Assembly: GCF_021347895.1 (NCBI RefSeq)
Contig: NC_067124.1
Span: 17,040,521-17,104,520, forward strand
Source of the DNA: Acanthochromis polyacanthus
Lineage: Eukaryota > Chordata > Actinopteri > Pomacentridae
Length of the DNA stretch: 64,000 bases
Direction of reading: 5' to 3'
Made by a program: the position numbers and the translations under genes. Positions 23,101-33,686 of this stretch are shown one piece after another. Positions within the stretch are counted from its first letter, which is position 1, and each line of letters opens with the position of its first letter. Under the pieces are notes generated by a model that was not told where the DNA came from, ran no database searches, and saw nothing but the letters and a program-made list of their open reading frames with translations.

Positions 23101-26100
23101 AGCTACAACTTTAAAACAGCTGGAAGCAGTTTTTTCCCAGATATATTGAGTCAGATTTGTTCTCTGAATTACATCAACTCAGAGTAAGATTTAATTATTC
23201 CCATTTGGCTCTACATTTACTATATCTAGCTGTTGTTAGAGGTGGTTAAGAGTGATAGTTTTTGCAGTTTTCTAGTCGCATTTTAATGAGTGAAAGCTGT
23301 TAAAGACTGAAAATAATTCACTTGCTGTAACAAACTGTTTTACCAAACAACTGCTACATGAAAATATGGTTCTAAAGGAGAAAATAAGCTATTTTTAAGA
23401 GACTTTTCACTAATAGTAATACTATGAAGAAGAATTAAAAGGAGAAGAAGGAAAAGACTAAGATTAAGAATCAAAATAATAAAAATTAATAAGAAAACGA
23501 CTAAGAATAATAAAAAGAATATGACGAATAAGAAGAATATTCCTGTACCAGCTTTAAAAAGCTGAGTTTCCAAAGTGCTTCATGGACAACGTTGAAGACT
23601 AAAAACCAGAAAGAAGAAATAAAGATAAACATAGTAAAAAATATTTTAAAATGAAACAATTCAAAACACCAGATAAATTAAAAGAATCAAAAATGCCACA
23701 TCCAATAAAAAAATAAAAGATAATAGAAGGTTAAATCCATAAAGACAAGGCTAGAAGTAATAATAATAATAGTAGATAAATAAATTCATAAATAGATAAA
23801 GGGTAAAAAAGATTCAAAAAATATATAAAATTTTAAATTATAATTTAATTACAAAATAAGTTTTTGGGTGTGCTGCTGTCACAGAACAAAGACTAAAAAA
23901 GAGAATGGAATGTAAATATATGGAATTATTCACCTTCCTGAGCTGCTTCTGTAGAGACTTTGTCTGATTTTTGTGCTTTTTTTTTTTTTACATTTCAGTA
24001 TATTTCCTGTTAAATAAGTGTTAAAAGTAGAACAGAAAGATGAATTGAGGGGAATGTTTTAGAAAGAACCAGCGATGAGAAGTTTTTCATGCTTCTGGGT
24101 TCATTTTATTTCTCCTGCAGATGAAAATCTTTGACAAAAGCAAGGATGGGCGTCTGGATCTGAACGACTTGGCCAGGTACTCAGAGCCAAAGACCTCTGC
24201 TAAATTCTAACAGTTTAAAGGCACTGAAACGATCGGACATACATTAAATAATGCAAGATTATTTCAAAGTGTTTTTAATACTCAAATGAACATATGTGAA
24301 AAAATCCTTCAAAGAAATGTACAAGAAAAAACACTTTGTGATAATTCTCTCATAAAAGATGTTTTGTCTGATTAAAATATTGTGTATTGATATTAAAAAT
24401 GTGCATTTATTTTGAAGGATCTTGGATTTACAAGAGAATTTCCTGATCCAGTTCCAGATGGATGTAAGTGTGTTTATGTGTCTCTTTTAGAACATTTTCT
24501 AAAAGTTTCGTGTTTTAGATAAAAATAAAAGTATAAATGTTTGTTGTCGTCTTTATCTCGTACCCTCCTGATCTTTTACCAACTTCTCTTTCTTATAAGG
24601 CCAGCAGCAAAGAGGAGAGAAAGAGAGACTTTGAGAAGATCTTTGACCATTATGATGTTGTGAGTACAGTAATGAGACAAGGGTTTGTTTTCCATTTTAT
24701 AATTTCATTATATCTAAACTAATTACTGTTCAGTGATGCAGGAAAATATGTGAAAATGGAATAATGTTGCTGCTGAATCCTGGGAGCTCTGGGGCATTTC
24801 AGGGTCATTTGTTGTGCAGTCTGACCTGCTGTTTTAAATCACTGCAATAACAAATCCATTACTGTGCATTTATTTTCCATACAAAGTATAATCTAATATA
24901 TTTGGGAGACATCTACTGCAATTTCAAAATCTGATTGCTCTTTTTGATGCACAGAGAAACAACTTGTATCAGTTAAAAGGCTAAATTCTGTTGTTTATTT
25001 TGGTATTTTAGAGGCTTATGATAGGAAATGATAGGGACATGATCAACCTGGATGAAAAAATGAGTAAAGATACGCCTTTGCAGAAGCTTGATCCGTCTTC
25101 ATAAAATAATATGTGATAAACAAAATCACAAAGCTCTTTCTCTGCTCATCTTTGCCATATATGAACATAGTACATTGCAGACAGTAACACGTGCAGATAT
25201 TAACACATCCATGCGGTAAAAAAAAAGAAAATTTAAACTAATAATCTAACAATCACCATCAACTTCCTCCATTAAAGGGGACATATTATGCAAACCTCAC
25301 TTTGCGAAAGTGTTCTTACAGTGTTGCAGTAGCTCATTATGAGGTTCGAATTTGAAAACTGTCTGTTTCCTCCCTGCCTTGCTACACCACATTTTGTGAA
25401 AATGCCTGCTCAAACGTCCGATTTTGATTTGGGTCCGCTTATGACGAAATAAGCGGATTTAACTCCTCCCACTGACTGCGCCCCCCCTCCGCACTGTCCT
25501 ACCAGCGTGCGTTGTCCTGGGTGAGGGAGGGGGTTCTGGAGTGGCGGTTCCCTCACAGCGCCACTCTTCTCTCGTTTCCCAGAGCTCGGCTTCTCAGTGC
25601 GGGCGCCGGGCAGGCTCGTGCGAAGTGACCAGGCTCATGGCACCGGTAGCAGCTGTCTGGAGAGTGGCGGCGACAAGACGACGTAGGCGGCTCGGTCTCT
25701 CGCCTCTCTTCTTCTCCGGGCCCGCTCTCAGCCATCCTGACGTGCGGCTTGAACGCGGAAGTCGTGGGGGGCCGGGACGTGAGTCTCTCTCGGCTTCTCG
25801 TAGTGCCTCGGCTGCCGGAGCATCTCCCCAGCCGCCAGCAGCCAGCCGCCGGGCACCACCAGCCGATAGTGGGGAGCCGCCCGGCGCCACTGCTGTGCGG
25901 AAAGCAAACACTCAGCGAGGCACTACGTGAAGCCGAGAGAGCGGAACGCGCACTCACGTCCCGGCCCCCCACGACTTCCGCGTTCAAGCCGCATGTGAGG
26001 ATGGCTGAGTGCGGACCCGGGGAAGAAGAGGAGCGAGAGACCGAGCCGCCTACGTCGCCGCCGCTCTCCAGACGGCTGCTACCGGTGCCATGAGCCTGGT

Positions 26101-29100
26101 CACTTCGCACGAGACTGCCCGGTGCCCGCACCGAGAAGCCGAGCTCCGGGAAACGAGAGAAGAGTGGCGCTGTGAGGGAACCGCCACTCCAGAACTCCCT
26201 GGCTGGCTGCCGGAGGCTGGGGAGATGCTCCGGCAGCCGGCAGAGCATCTCTCCTGCTAGCGGCTGCTGCCTGTGGCGGCCCACCGTTTCGCCGCGGCGG
26301 GTTCTTGATGTGGTGGAGCTGTCGGGGATTACGGGAGCGAACTCTCCGCTGGCCGGCTCTTTTCCTCTTGGGTTTGCTCCCAAGAGGCAGCTCAGTCCCT
26401 CGGTGACAGCTTGTTGGAGCTCCCTCAGTTCTTCCTCCATCTGCAGTCGGGCGAGCGCCATCCCACTTCTGACACCAATGTAGCACTGAGCGCGTCCTCT
26501 CCCAGAGAGGGGAGGGGGAGTGGACAGATGTGTTCATTTGCATACCTGGAAGCAGGCCCAGTAACAGCTTGTTCTGAGGAGGGCTGGTGAGAACGAATTT
26601 TTCGACCGCTGAAACTCCGAACAAAGGATGATTTTGAGCCGAACAAACTTAAATACTATGTTTTTGGGCTTCTGAGACCTACATGACGTGACTGAAAAAT
26701 AGCATAATATGGGACCTTTAAACTTCATGCCAATCATTTCTGTTTACAGGGTAAAATAACATCAGGGTAGTTTTAAATAATAGTTTTGTGCCTTTAAAAA
26801 AGAAGTCTTTGGAGGAAATTAAAAATAGTTTTTGTCTTATTAGATTTTCTTTGGTTCATTCATGCAGATAGAAAAGCTGCAATGCAATGATTTCACATTA
26901 ATATATTTATGAATTAAAAATGAATGGGATCCTAACATACAGACATGAACAGAAACCATTAAAAATTTAGAATACACCCAAAGCTCTGCTCTTTTAATGC
27001 TTTGCTTTTGTCGGTCAGTATAGCCTTCTTTAACCCTTTCCTCAGGTTAATTCAGGACCAGCTCTCCGTTTAAAGGGTTAGATTCTATCTGCCTATTAGT
27101 ATTCCACCTAACAGGTTTCAGCAGAATAATTAAGCTGGTGTCGAGGAATACTCGCCTAGGTCCTAACTGTCTTCTTCCAAACGTCTTACCCCTCTTACTC
27201 CAATAAATACTCTCTTACTAAGCAGCCCACCTAAGTAGTAGAATTGATTTATTGAACACGTTTGTTAACGACAGCTTTCCTCTTAAAACTGTGGCACTTG
27301 TTGATATTCCTAGGTTCGTTTTAGAGGTTTGGATAACTAACCTCAGGGGTAATGTTTAAATAACTAGTTGGATTAAAGTAACCTTTAAGAACCATTAGAT
27401 TTAATGCACACAATCAACTTATCTTTTTACCACTATGCAGAATAGGTGAATCATAATCATTTCATTAGACTTCTCTTTAAATGCAATATAGCGTTTTATT
27501 AAGCAATTATTAGCAGGGGCACAGCATTAATTCATGATTAAACAATTTAATTATTTCTGATTATTTCTAACTAAACTAAACTAAGCTGAGCATACCTAAG
27601 AATCTTCTCTAATTAGTAAATTTAGGAGAGAGAGCGGACAGCGTGGCCACCGCTGTTTCACCCAGTCTTGACCTGCGTCTAGTTGAACTCCTCTGTAGAC
27701 CGGCAGACTCAGTACGAAGTCTTCTTTGTGGGCAGAGGGTGTTCTTCCTAGGCAGGGGGATTGGAGAGGTCCCGAAAGCCAATCGTTGGTCTGGCAGTTA
27801 TCTTTAGTAGCAGCTGGAACACAAGTGCGGGCGTCTCAGCTGTCTTCTCAGTCGGATGGTGGTGGTGGAAAGCTCCCGTCTCATCAGTCTGTGGTGGGTC
27901 ACTGGGTCCTCCAGCCCCTGGAGTGGAGCAGCCCTCTGCTGCTGCCTCCTGTGCCTCTCTGGATGCCATGGGTGCTTGCCTCTCTTCATCTCTTTGGAAA
28001 ACTGCAGACCTCTCAGGACTCTCCTTTCAGCAGAGTGTGGTCCTCGCTTGTTGAACAAAGTCAGAAAAAGACTTTGCTTCCAACGATGTTCTCAGCGAAC
28101 TCTGGAGCCTAAGTCCCGTGTTGTCTTCACGTCTCTTGGGTGAAAGGTCCGGTGAAGATTCTTCAGAACTCTGACAATGCTCCCCGGCAGCTCCGGTGAG
28201 CAGCATCTCTCCCCTCCGGGGGAGAACTCCAAATTCAGTGTCTTTGACTCTCTCTTTTTATAGTGTCATCCTCTAATACACACATCTCTGGCTAGGTACG
28301 CCCCTGACACCGTCTAACTCATGCAATCAACTTGTTATCACATACATCAGTAATACAGAAGTCATGGTTTTACAGCAAATACACAGCATCCACCTTCCGT
28401 TGTTAACACACACGCACATTGCTTGAGACATGTTGCCAAGACCATATTTGGCCACAGAACTTCCTCAATGTCCTCCTTTCTGCAGTGTCATGGTGACTTC
28501 TGCTTTTTGCCCTGCACACAGCTCAGAACAGCACAGATTACTTCAAGTCAAAACTCATTTAGTTACACTGAATCACTTCTTTAAATCATTTTTCTTAGCA
28601 TGATCAAATAACTCATTTTAAATCATTCTCTTCTATAGCAATCATCATTTCAAGAATATATATCAGCCTATTAAAATCATTCTTGCATCAAGCATAAGCA
28701 TAATCATGTGGTTAACTTATATAGTTTCTCATTTTAACTTTTCATTGGTTTGCTTAAAGCTTTTATTTAGGTAGTGGTTGCTCCTGGGATCTCAAATAAC
28801 TAGGCCCCACTTGACACTTTTCATTTGCTAGTAATGTTTAATTTTGGAGATTTGTTCCCTCAAATCTTTTTCTGCTTTTTGCAGACCTTGTCAGAGTCAC
28901 ATAACCAGGAGAGCAGAAGAAAAATTTCCAATCTGCTCAAAATTGCACAAATTTGTCTCCATAAGCTGGGAATGAAACGTAGCCACATGGGTCTTTTTTT
29001 CCCTCACAAATGTTAATATCTAACTCAAATGAGCTTTCAAATTTTTCTATTTAAGCTTGGACTGATGGAAAACTCTCTGTTAATTCTTCAACTTGCAAAA

Positions 29101-31602
29101 TCTAGCTTTATGTTGGGAGCATAAAAACAGCAACTCAAGCTCTTAAACATGCAAAATTACAACTGAAAAGCTTTATTCTGAATGCAAACACACGTATTGT
29201 TTGACTAAAGGGGGAGCTGTCGTGTTCTACAGAGCGTCATTTTACTAAGCAGGAGGCTTTGGGTTCAAATCCAGTCGTGAGCAAAAGTAGAGCTTTCAGA
29301 AGACTGTGTGGCTCATATTGTGTGTGGTGTTTGCACTAAATAAGAGAAAACTGCAAGATTCTAGTTAAAGCTAAGATCAGCAGTAACTATTAAGGTCACG
29401 TCTGCATCTTTGTGGACGGATACCACAGCGATACTAGGATTAATGCCGAAGAATGTAAAATATACAGAACTTAAAGCAAAACACAGGAAAAGTAACTACT
29501 AGAGAGGATATCCGTGCAGTAGGAAACACCAAAAAAAAATGCTATTTAACTTCAGTGTTACTGTTTTGTGACTTTACCAGATTGTTACAAAGATCAAAGA
29601 GCATCAAGAGAGTATTTTCTGTTTGTTCGATTCCAGATTTCTTATCAAAAACACACAGAAATCATCTCCACTAATATTTTTCACTGCAGATTGACACTAT
29701 TTTCAGATTGATTGCTGTAAATAAGAGGTCTGAGTTCAGCCACAGTGACTCCATTTAGCTGCTGTTATCTGTAATGAAATAAAACGGCCGTGATGTAGTC
29801 GAGTCACAGCTCAGGTTGAAGAATTAACCGTCATCCTGATTAACGCTGCAGCTCTGGAGGACTCACTGATGAGCTGCTTCTGTTCTATACCATCAGTTTA
29901 TGATCTTCTCCAGAAGAAACAAGAACACATGATCCATCTGAAAGCTTTTCTGCTGCCTGGAACTAGTTTCAATTTTCAGATTTGCTTTGTGAGAAGAGTC
30001 ATTGAACTTTTACTGTAATTGAAAATGCTGTAAAATTGAAGCTGAAAATTTCATTCTGGCTGCATGCAAAAACAAAAGGTGTTAAAGGCACAGCAAAGAG
30101 CTTTTTGTCAAGTGTTACAAATGCTGTATTAATAGCAAGTTTTCATGGATGATCTTGGGTGAAAATATGTCAAAAGTTACAGATTTTAAAATTAAAGAGC
30201 CTTTGTCTCAACGCAAAACATCTCATTTGGCCACATTTTAATTTCTATGCGTATTTGTAGTCAGATTTTCAGACAGAAGCATTATATTTATGCAGAAATG
30301 TGACTCTCAAGTTGCACTAAACATTACATAACCTGTAGGTGGAATTGTCCAACAATTGTGAGCTGCTTCTGTAAATTATTGTTTAATATATTATATTATA
30401 AACGATTTTACATGGGGAAAAAAACACATTTCTTTACTTTTCAGAGTAAAACTGGAGCTCTGGAGGGTCCTGAGGTGGACGGATTTGTCAAAGACATGAT
30501 GGAGCTGGTCAGGGTAAGAGTCTGTGTGTTTTAATGAACATGTGTCATGATGGTCAGACAGTGTTTTTGACCCAGAATGCTGTAGTTTACTTATGAAGAT
30601 GTATTATAATGAAAAAAAAAAATGTGTGTTGATACTGACTATAAAGGTCAAATGTTTTACTCGCAGTGAAATATTTAGTGAACACCTAAATTATGTTGTG
30701 GTGCAGCTAAATGAGCAAGTTATTTGCAGCCGTGCAACTGATGTAAAGCGTTTATTTGAAGCTCTGGATCTTCTAGAATTAAAATAATATCATTTTAAAT
30801 TAAGAAGGTGCTGTTAAAGATTTAGCAACAAGATTCCAGTATTGAGCTGACGTGTAAAATTAAACGAATAATTTATCAAGTCTGATATTTAACATTTTGA
30901 AATGACTTATTTTCTTAAATCAATTCCCGATAAATAACTTTAAATACAGTTTATGGCTCCAATGCAGCTTCTTTTCTCAGTGTCACAATCTGATTGGCTA
31001 CATGCCACAAATAATAAATTATCAGCACTGAAGGAGAAATATTTAAAATATCTCTTTTTATTCAAATTAGGTGAAACATGCACGTGTATATTGGTCCCAA
31101 ATATCAGTTATCAGCCTCTTTGATTGGCAATAATCAATATCAGACGTTAAAATTTAAACATATTGGTTAACTCCTGCTATGCATCACCTTAAATTTAGGA
31201 ATTATGAATTCTGGGCACAATATGGCAGCATGTTTTGTTCAAGGCCAAAAACCAGACAGAATTCCTGTTAAAGAAAAGGTTTTCTGTTGTTTAAGTTTTG
31301 ATATTTTAGCTAAAAAGTGTAAAACTCTGACCTGTGAGGACAAACTCTGTCCTCCTGTTGATCTCCAACCTGCTAAGGCATTAAACGGGACAAAAACAGC
31401 TTCATTAAAAGCCTTGGTGCTGTTTGCATGTTGTTAACGCCACATTTCCCTCTAAATGATTTTCCCTCTGCAGCCCAACATCACAGGTCCTGATCTAGAC
31501 AAATTACGAGTCGTTCTGCTGCGTCACTGCGACGCAAACAAGGACGGAAAGATCCAGAAGAATGAGCTGGCTCTGTGTCTGGGAGTCAAACCCACACCTT
31601 AG
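14174..31602 (+). CDS. scgn: secretagogin, six-EF-hand calcium sensor, complete coding region
   Basis: Secretagogin is a cytosolic calcium sensor of neuroendocrine and neuronal cells that couples calcium to exocytosis. Eleven exons are found: 14174-14243, 14635-14705, 16220-16312, 21123-21212, 22454-22510, 22923-23000, 24121-24176, 24418-24463, 24600-24659, 30445-30513 and 31474-31602 (stop TAG). They give 819 nt and 272 residues, against about 276 in human. Six EF loops start near residues 21, 67, 114, 158, 206 and 250. Each has Asp at position 1, Gly at 6 and Glu or Asp at 12 (for example [12 protein letters not shown] and [12 protein letters not shown]). Family signatures include [24 protein letters not shown] and [13 protein letters not shown]. 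The start ATG is in good context (aacATGG) and begins [13 protein letters not shown], matching the family N-terminus. The gene follows carmil1 in the same direction, as in mammals. Every junction keeps phase, with no stop or frameshift. Confidence 0.96.
14706..16219 (+). other. scgn intron 2, about 1.5 kb
   Basis: The intron lies between exons ending at 14705 and starting at 16220. No repeat or RNA gene is recognised. Confidence 0.6.
16313..21122 (+). other. scgn intron 3, about 4.8 kb
   Basis: A large intron. It contains an imperfect inverted repeat at 17794-17862 (arms CCAGCCCTCCCTG and CAGGGAGGGCAG), a GGGACA-type purine patch near 17915-17945, and the TTAA-flanked element annotated separately at 20138-21045. 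The remainder shows nothing recognisable. Confidence 0.6.
20138..21045. mobile_element. TTAA-flanked DNA transposon with an exon-like internal frame
   Basis: TTAA duplications at 20138-20141 and 21042-21045 enclose terminal inverted repeats reading AGCTGCTGTCCGGAGTTT on the left and its exact complement on the right. The element is about 908 bp, so it is non-autonomous. Inside, a splice-acceptor-like ctatctag at about 20501 is followed by an open frame of about 63 codons to TAA at about 20691. The frame reads [17 protein letters not shown], then a basic Arg/Gly segment, and ends DKPWDW. It resembles a spliced exon of a larger transposon protein rather than a full gene. The target site fits Kolobok or piggyBac-type elements; the superfamily is not certain. 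It inserted 77 bp upstream of scgn exon 4. Confidence 0.7.
21213..22453 (+). other. scgn intron 4, about 1.2 kb, carries a SINE
   Basis: The only recognisable content is the tRNA-like SINE annotated at 21637-21832. Confidence 0.6.
21637..21832 (+). repeat. tRNA-derived SINE (teleost type)
   Basis: An A-box-like stretch (tcaactggataagcac) and a B-box-like GGTTTGATTCC at 21700-21710 are followed by a pyrimidine-rich body and an A-rich end after TCTAATAAAG. This is the usual plan of a widespread fish tRNA-derived SINE. The copy is diverged. Limits are approximate. Confidence 0.7.
22511..22922 (+). other. scgn intron 5, about 0.4 kb
   Basis: Ordinary AT-rich intron between exons ending 22510 and starting 22923. 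Nothing else seen. Confidence 0.6.
23001..24120 (+). other. scgn intron 6, with A-rich low-complexity tract
   Basis: From about 23400 to 23870 the + strand is dominated by AAG, AAT and AAA runs, read as poly-Leu/Ile on the other strand. No gene or transposon ends are seen; simple low complexity is the best description. Confidence 0.55.
25272..26721. mobile_element. Composite TTAA-flanked element containing an inverted duplication of a gag-like fragment
   Basis: The outer ends are TTAA flanks with inverted termini: TTAAAGGGGACATATTATGC on the left and GCATAATATGGGACCTTTAA on the right. Inside is a GC-rich inverted repeat of about 275-bp arms (25534-25812 and 25916-26194) around a loop of about 100 bp. 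Each arm, read outward on opposite strands, encodes the zinc-knuckle motif [12 protein letters not shown] followed by A/D and C (CX2CX4HX4C, as in retroelement Gag). On the minus strand, TGGTGTCAGAAGTGGGA (26461-26477) resembles a tRNA-Leu primer-binding site, directly before an ATG frame beginning [17 protein letters not shown] that runs 302 codons through both arms. It therefore looks like retroelement pieces held between DNA-transposon ends. No polymerase or integrase is present, and the long frame is not a functional gene as read. Confidence 0.6.
27139..28816 (-). mobile_element. Probable solo LTR, minus orientation, inside scgn intron
   Basis: Read on the minus strand it begins TGTCAAGTGGGGCC and ends CTCGACA, so the termini are TGTC...GACA. 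Within it are a TATA-like CTATAAAAAG (around 28255) and, about 1 kb further on, an AATAAA (around 27248), in the order expected for U3-R-U5. No open pol or gag frame lies beside it. I did not find a clear target-site duplication, so the ends could be off by tens of bases. Several short frames on both strands here are shadows. It could instead be another long repeat. Confidence 0.4.
29211..29330 (+). repeat. tRNA-derived SINE fragment
   Basis: B-box-like GGTTCAAATCC at 29262-29272 sits in a short tRNA-like context with a diverged upstream half. No poly-A tail or duplication is clear. Confidence 0.45.
30514..31473 (+). other. last scgn intron, about 1 kb
   Basis: The intron contains a dispersed-repeat-like patch near 31085-31145 (TATTGG and ATCAATATC motifs common in fish repeats). 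Nothing else is recognisable. Confidence 0.5.
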
Positions 31603-31760
31603 ACCTGGATTATAACCAGCCTGATGTTCTGGTCCAGGTCGGTCTGATTCCTGGGTCATTTAAAGGTCAATGTTCATAACGTTTGTCTGGATAAGATAAA
31701 AACTCAGTCTGACACTATGTAAGTAAAGGAAATAAATTAGCTGAGATGAGTTTCTTGTGC
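31603..31760 (+). terminator. scgn: scgn 3' UTR and polyadenylation signal
   Basis: AATAAA at 31731-31736 lies 129 bp after the TAG stop, giving a short 3' UTR. It is the first strong hexamer after the stop codon. Confidence 0.6.
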
Positions 31761-32968
31761 ATGTTTAAGACCAGAATTCAAGAATGAGATGTGAGTGTTT
31801 ATTGGTTTAAATGGTCTGTGCTGTGAGGGGTATTCGTCCGTATGCTGCTCAGAAAAACATCTAAAAACATGATGTTTGAACCTGAAGCACACTGACTTAC
31901 TAACATCTGGCCTCCTGCATGTTTCTCTGAATCAAAGTGCAGGGTGCTGCTTTGTGTGTTTTTAATATAAAGTTCATTTAAGAAAATAAACAATCATGGC
32001 ATGTTGTTGATTCCTTTCTCCTGTCATTTAGACTCAATCTTACAGATGTCTTAAGCTGATATTTACTGCATCATCCGTTATTCTGTGGACATTTTAAATA
32101 ATTATAAGTGTAAATAATTCAAAGGTGAATGCTGCATAACCTTTGGAATGATTGTCAGTTTTTTGTCCGAAACATTAACCAAAAGCAAAGGATTAATTCT
32201 AATGTTTAATCGTTTCTGTGCAGTCAAATACAGCAGGAGGAGCTACAGTACAATATCACAGGATTTTATGGTTATACCCGACTGATTTCATCAAAAACGC
32301 TGCTCTAAATCATGTGAATTGGTGACAGTTCAAGGGAAAAAAACAATATAAAACATTACAGAAGGTGTTTGGATGCTGCCAGAGCAGCTATGGATCATCT
32401 CAGTGTTGATTCTCAACGAATCTGGAATGAAATAGAACCAGACTGATTTTTAGAAAAGAAAATGATGTGATCACTGTTTGGGTTAGCAGCTTACCATGAA
32501 GATACCAACACATTCTGTGAATCATGAACTATGGAGTCAGAACCTCAAAAAAAAAAAAAAAGTTTTTCAAAGTGGTGCATATAAGATAATATATACACCA
32601 ACACCGATGCATCTGTGATTGGCCGATATTGGTTAAACTCAAGAATCAGCATCATGCATCTCCTCATTCTTTGTTTTGGAGACGGTGGTGGACAGTTCTG
32701 TCTAACTTGGTCCAAAAACCAAACTATTCAGTGACTCCTCAGCACTTTTAAGGAGACCATCTGAAAAGAAACATTTCTCTAAAAGTCCTCATTTCCTGCC
32801 TGCAAACAGAACCACTAGACCTGCTCCAGGTTTAACCCTCTGAACCACAAACATGTCAGGTTTTAAAGGCATGTTTTCTTTAAAAAGAAATGCAAACATT
32901 ATTAGCTTGGAAAATCCAAACTGAATCTCCATGTAATCTCCTATCTCCATGTTAGGAGATACAGGAGA
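31761..32968. other. Intergenic, no gene seen
   Basis: AT-rich sequence with an A14 run at about 32550 and a dispersed-repeat-like fragment near 32590-32650. No coding family is recognised. Confidence 0.5.
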
Positions 32969-33644
32969 GTCAGTTTGGTATTGTGCGAATTGAATCGCGT
33001 TTCCCTCCCGGTACAGTTTGGTACGACCAATCATAGCACGGGAGGCAGGAGTTAATGCTGCATCATCTTCAGCGCCTGGATTACCCATAAAGATGATGCC
33101 GGAGGGGAGGGGGGAGGGGAGGGGGGCAAAGCGAATCTTTTTGTGGTCTCTTGGCGTTTTGGATGGCATTAGTCGTTGCCTCTTTTCACTTGACGTTTCC
33201 GGACGATGAGGAGGCAGTGGATGGCTCGTTACTTTCGCCTTCTTGCCATTGTTTGTACAGAGGAAAATCCCGTTCCAAACGTGTGAGTACATTTAAGCAA
33301 CTTTTACACATACGCACCAACTTGGCTTGGCTCCGAGTTAAAGTTATTCCTAACATCGCTAATCATTCGGAAGGAGTCTTTTGTTGCGTAGCCTTTTCAA
33401 AAATAAAAGTGGGGTACATGAGTACCCCATGTATTCGCACATTTTTGGGACAAAAACGGCAGTAATCATTCACCGCGACGCTTTCTCGGCTGCATGCCAT
33501 TGTTGTTTGGACTACATGGACTTCAAGGTCGATTTGTTTGTGCGTCACATCCGTGTTACGCTGATTGGTTCTTTCTCGTTCAAGCTGCATTCGTTAGCCC
33601 CTCCTTTTTGAAATCGTCTCCTATTATCACAATGCCAGACTGGC
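32969..33644. mobile_element. Non-autonomous DNA transposon with about 20-bp inverted ends
   Basis: The left end GTCAGTTTGGTATTGTG and the complement of the right end GCCAGTCTGGCATTGTG differ only by transitions, so they form a convincing terminal inverted repeat. The body is GC-richer than its surroundings and CpG-rich, with a G-rich GGGGA run at 33101-33126 and a stem-loop GGGGTACATGAGTACCCC at 33411-33428. The frames across it (including 32789-33292 minus) have no family resemblance. The target-site duplication is not clear. A second, hairpin-forming copy of the terminus follows at once (see 33635-33686). Confidence 0.55.
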
Positions 33645-33686
33645 TTTATTTGTATTTATATTAATACATAAATAAAGTCAGTCTGG
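33635..33686. repeat. Hairpin-forming inverted repeat at the transposon end
   Basis: CCAGACTGGCTTTATTTG pairs with AAATAAAGTCAGTCTGG around a short ATTAATAC-type centre. The left arm overlaps the right end of the neighbouring TIR element. Confidence 0.7.

Larger units (their letters stand above)
24660..30444 (+). other. scgn intron 9, about 5.8 kb, repeat-loaded
   Basis: This is the largest scgn intron. It holds a composite inverted element (25272-26721), a probable solo LTR (27139-28816) and a SINE fragment (29211-29330), each annotated separately. The rest (24660-25271, 26722-27138, 29331-30444) shows nothing recognisable. Confidence 0.6.

Noticed and set aside
25553..26461. 302-residue minus-strand frame as a functional gag gene
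   Set aside because: It reads through both arms of an inverted repeat, so one arm is translated backward. Only the knuckle regions and the start look like real coding remnants.
27726..28143. Overlapping frames on both strands of 60-130 residues
   Set aside because: Lie inside the probable LTR. GC-rich noise with no family resemblance.
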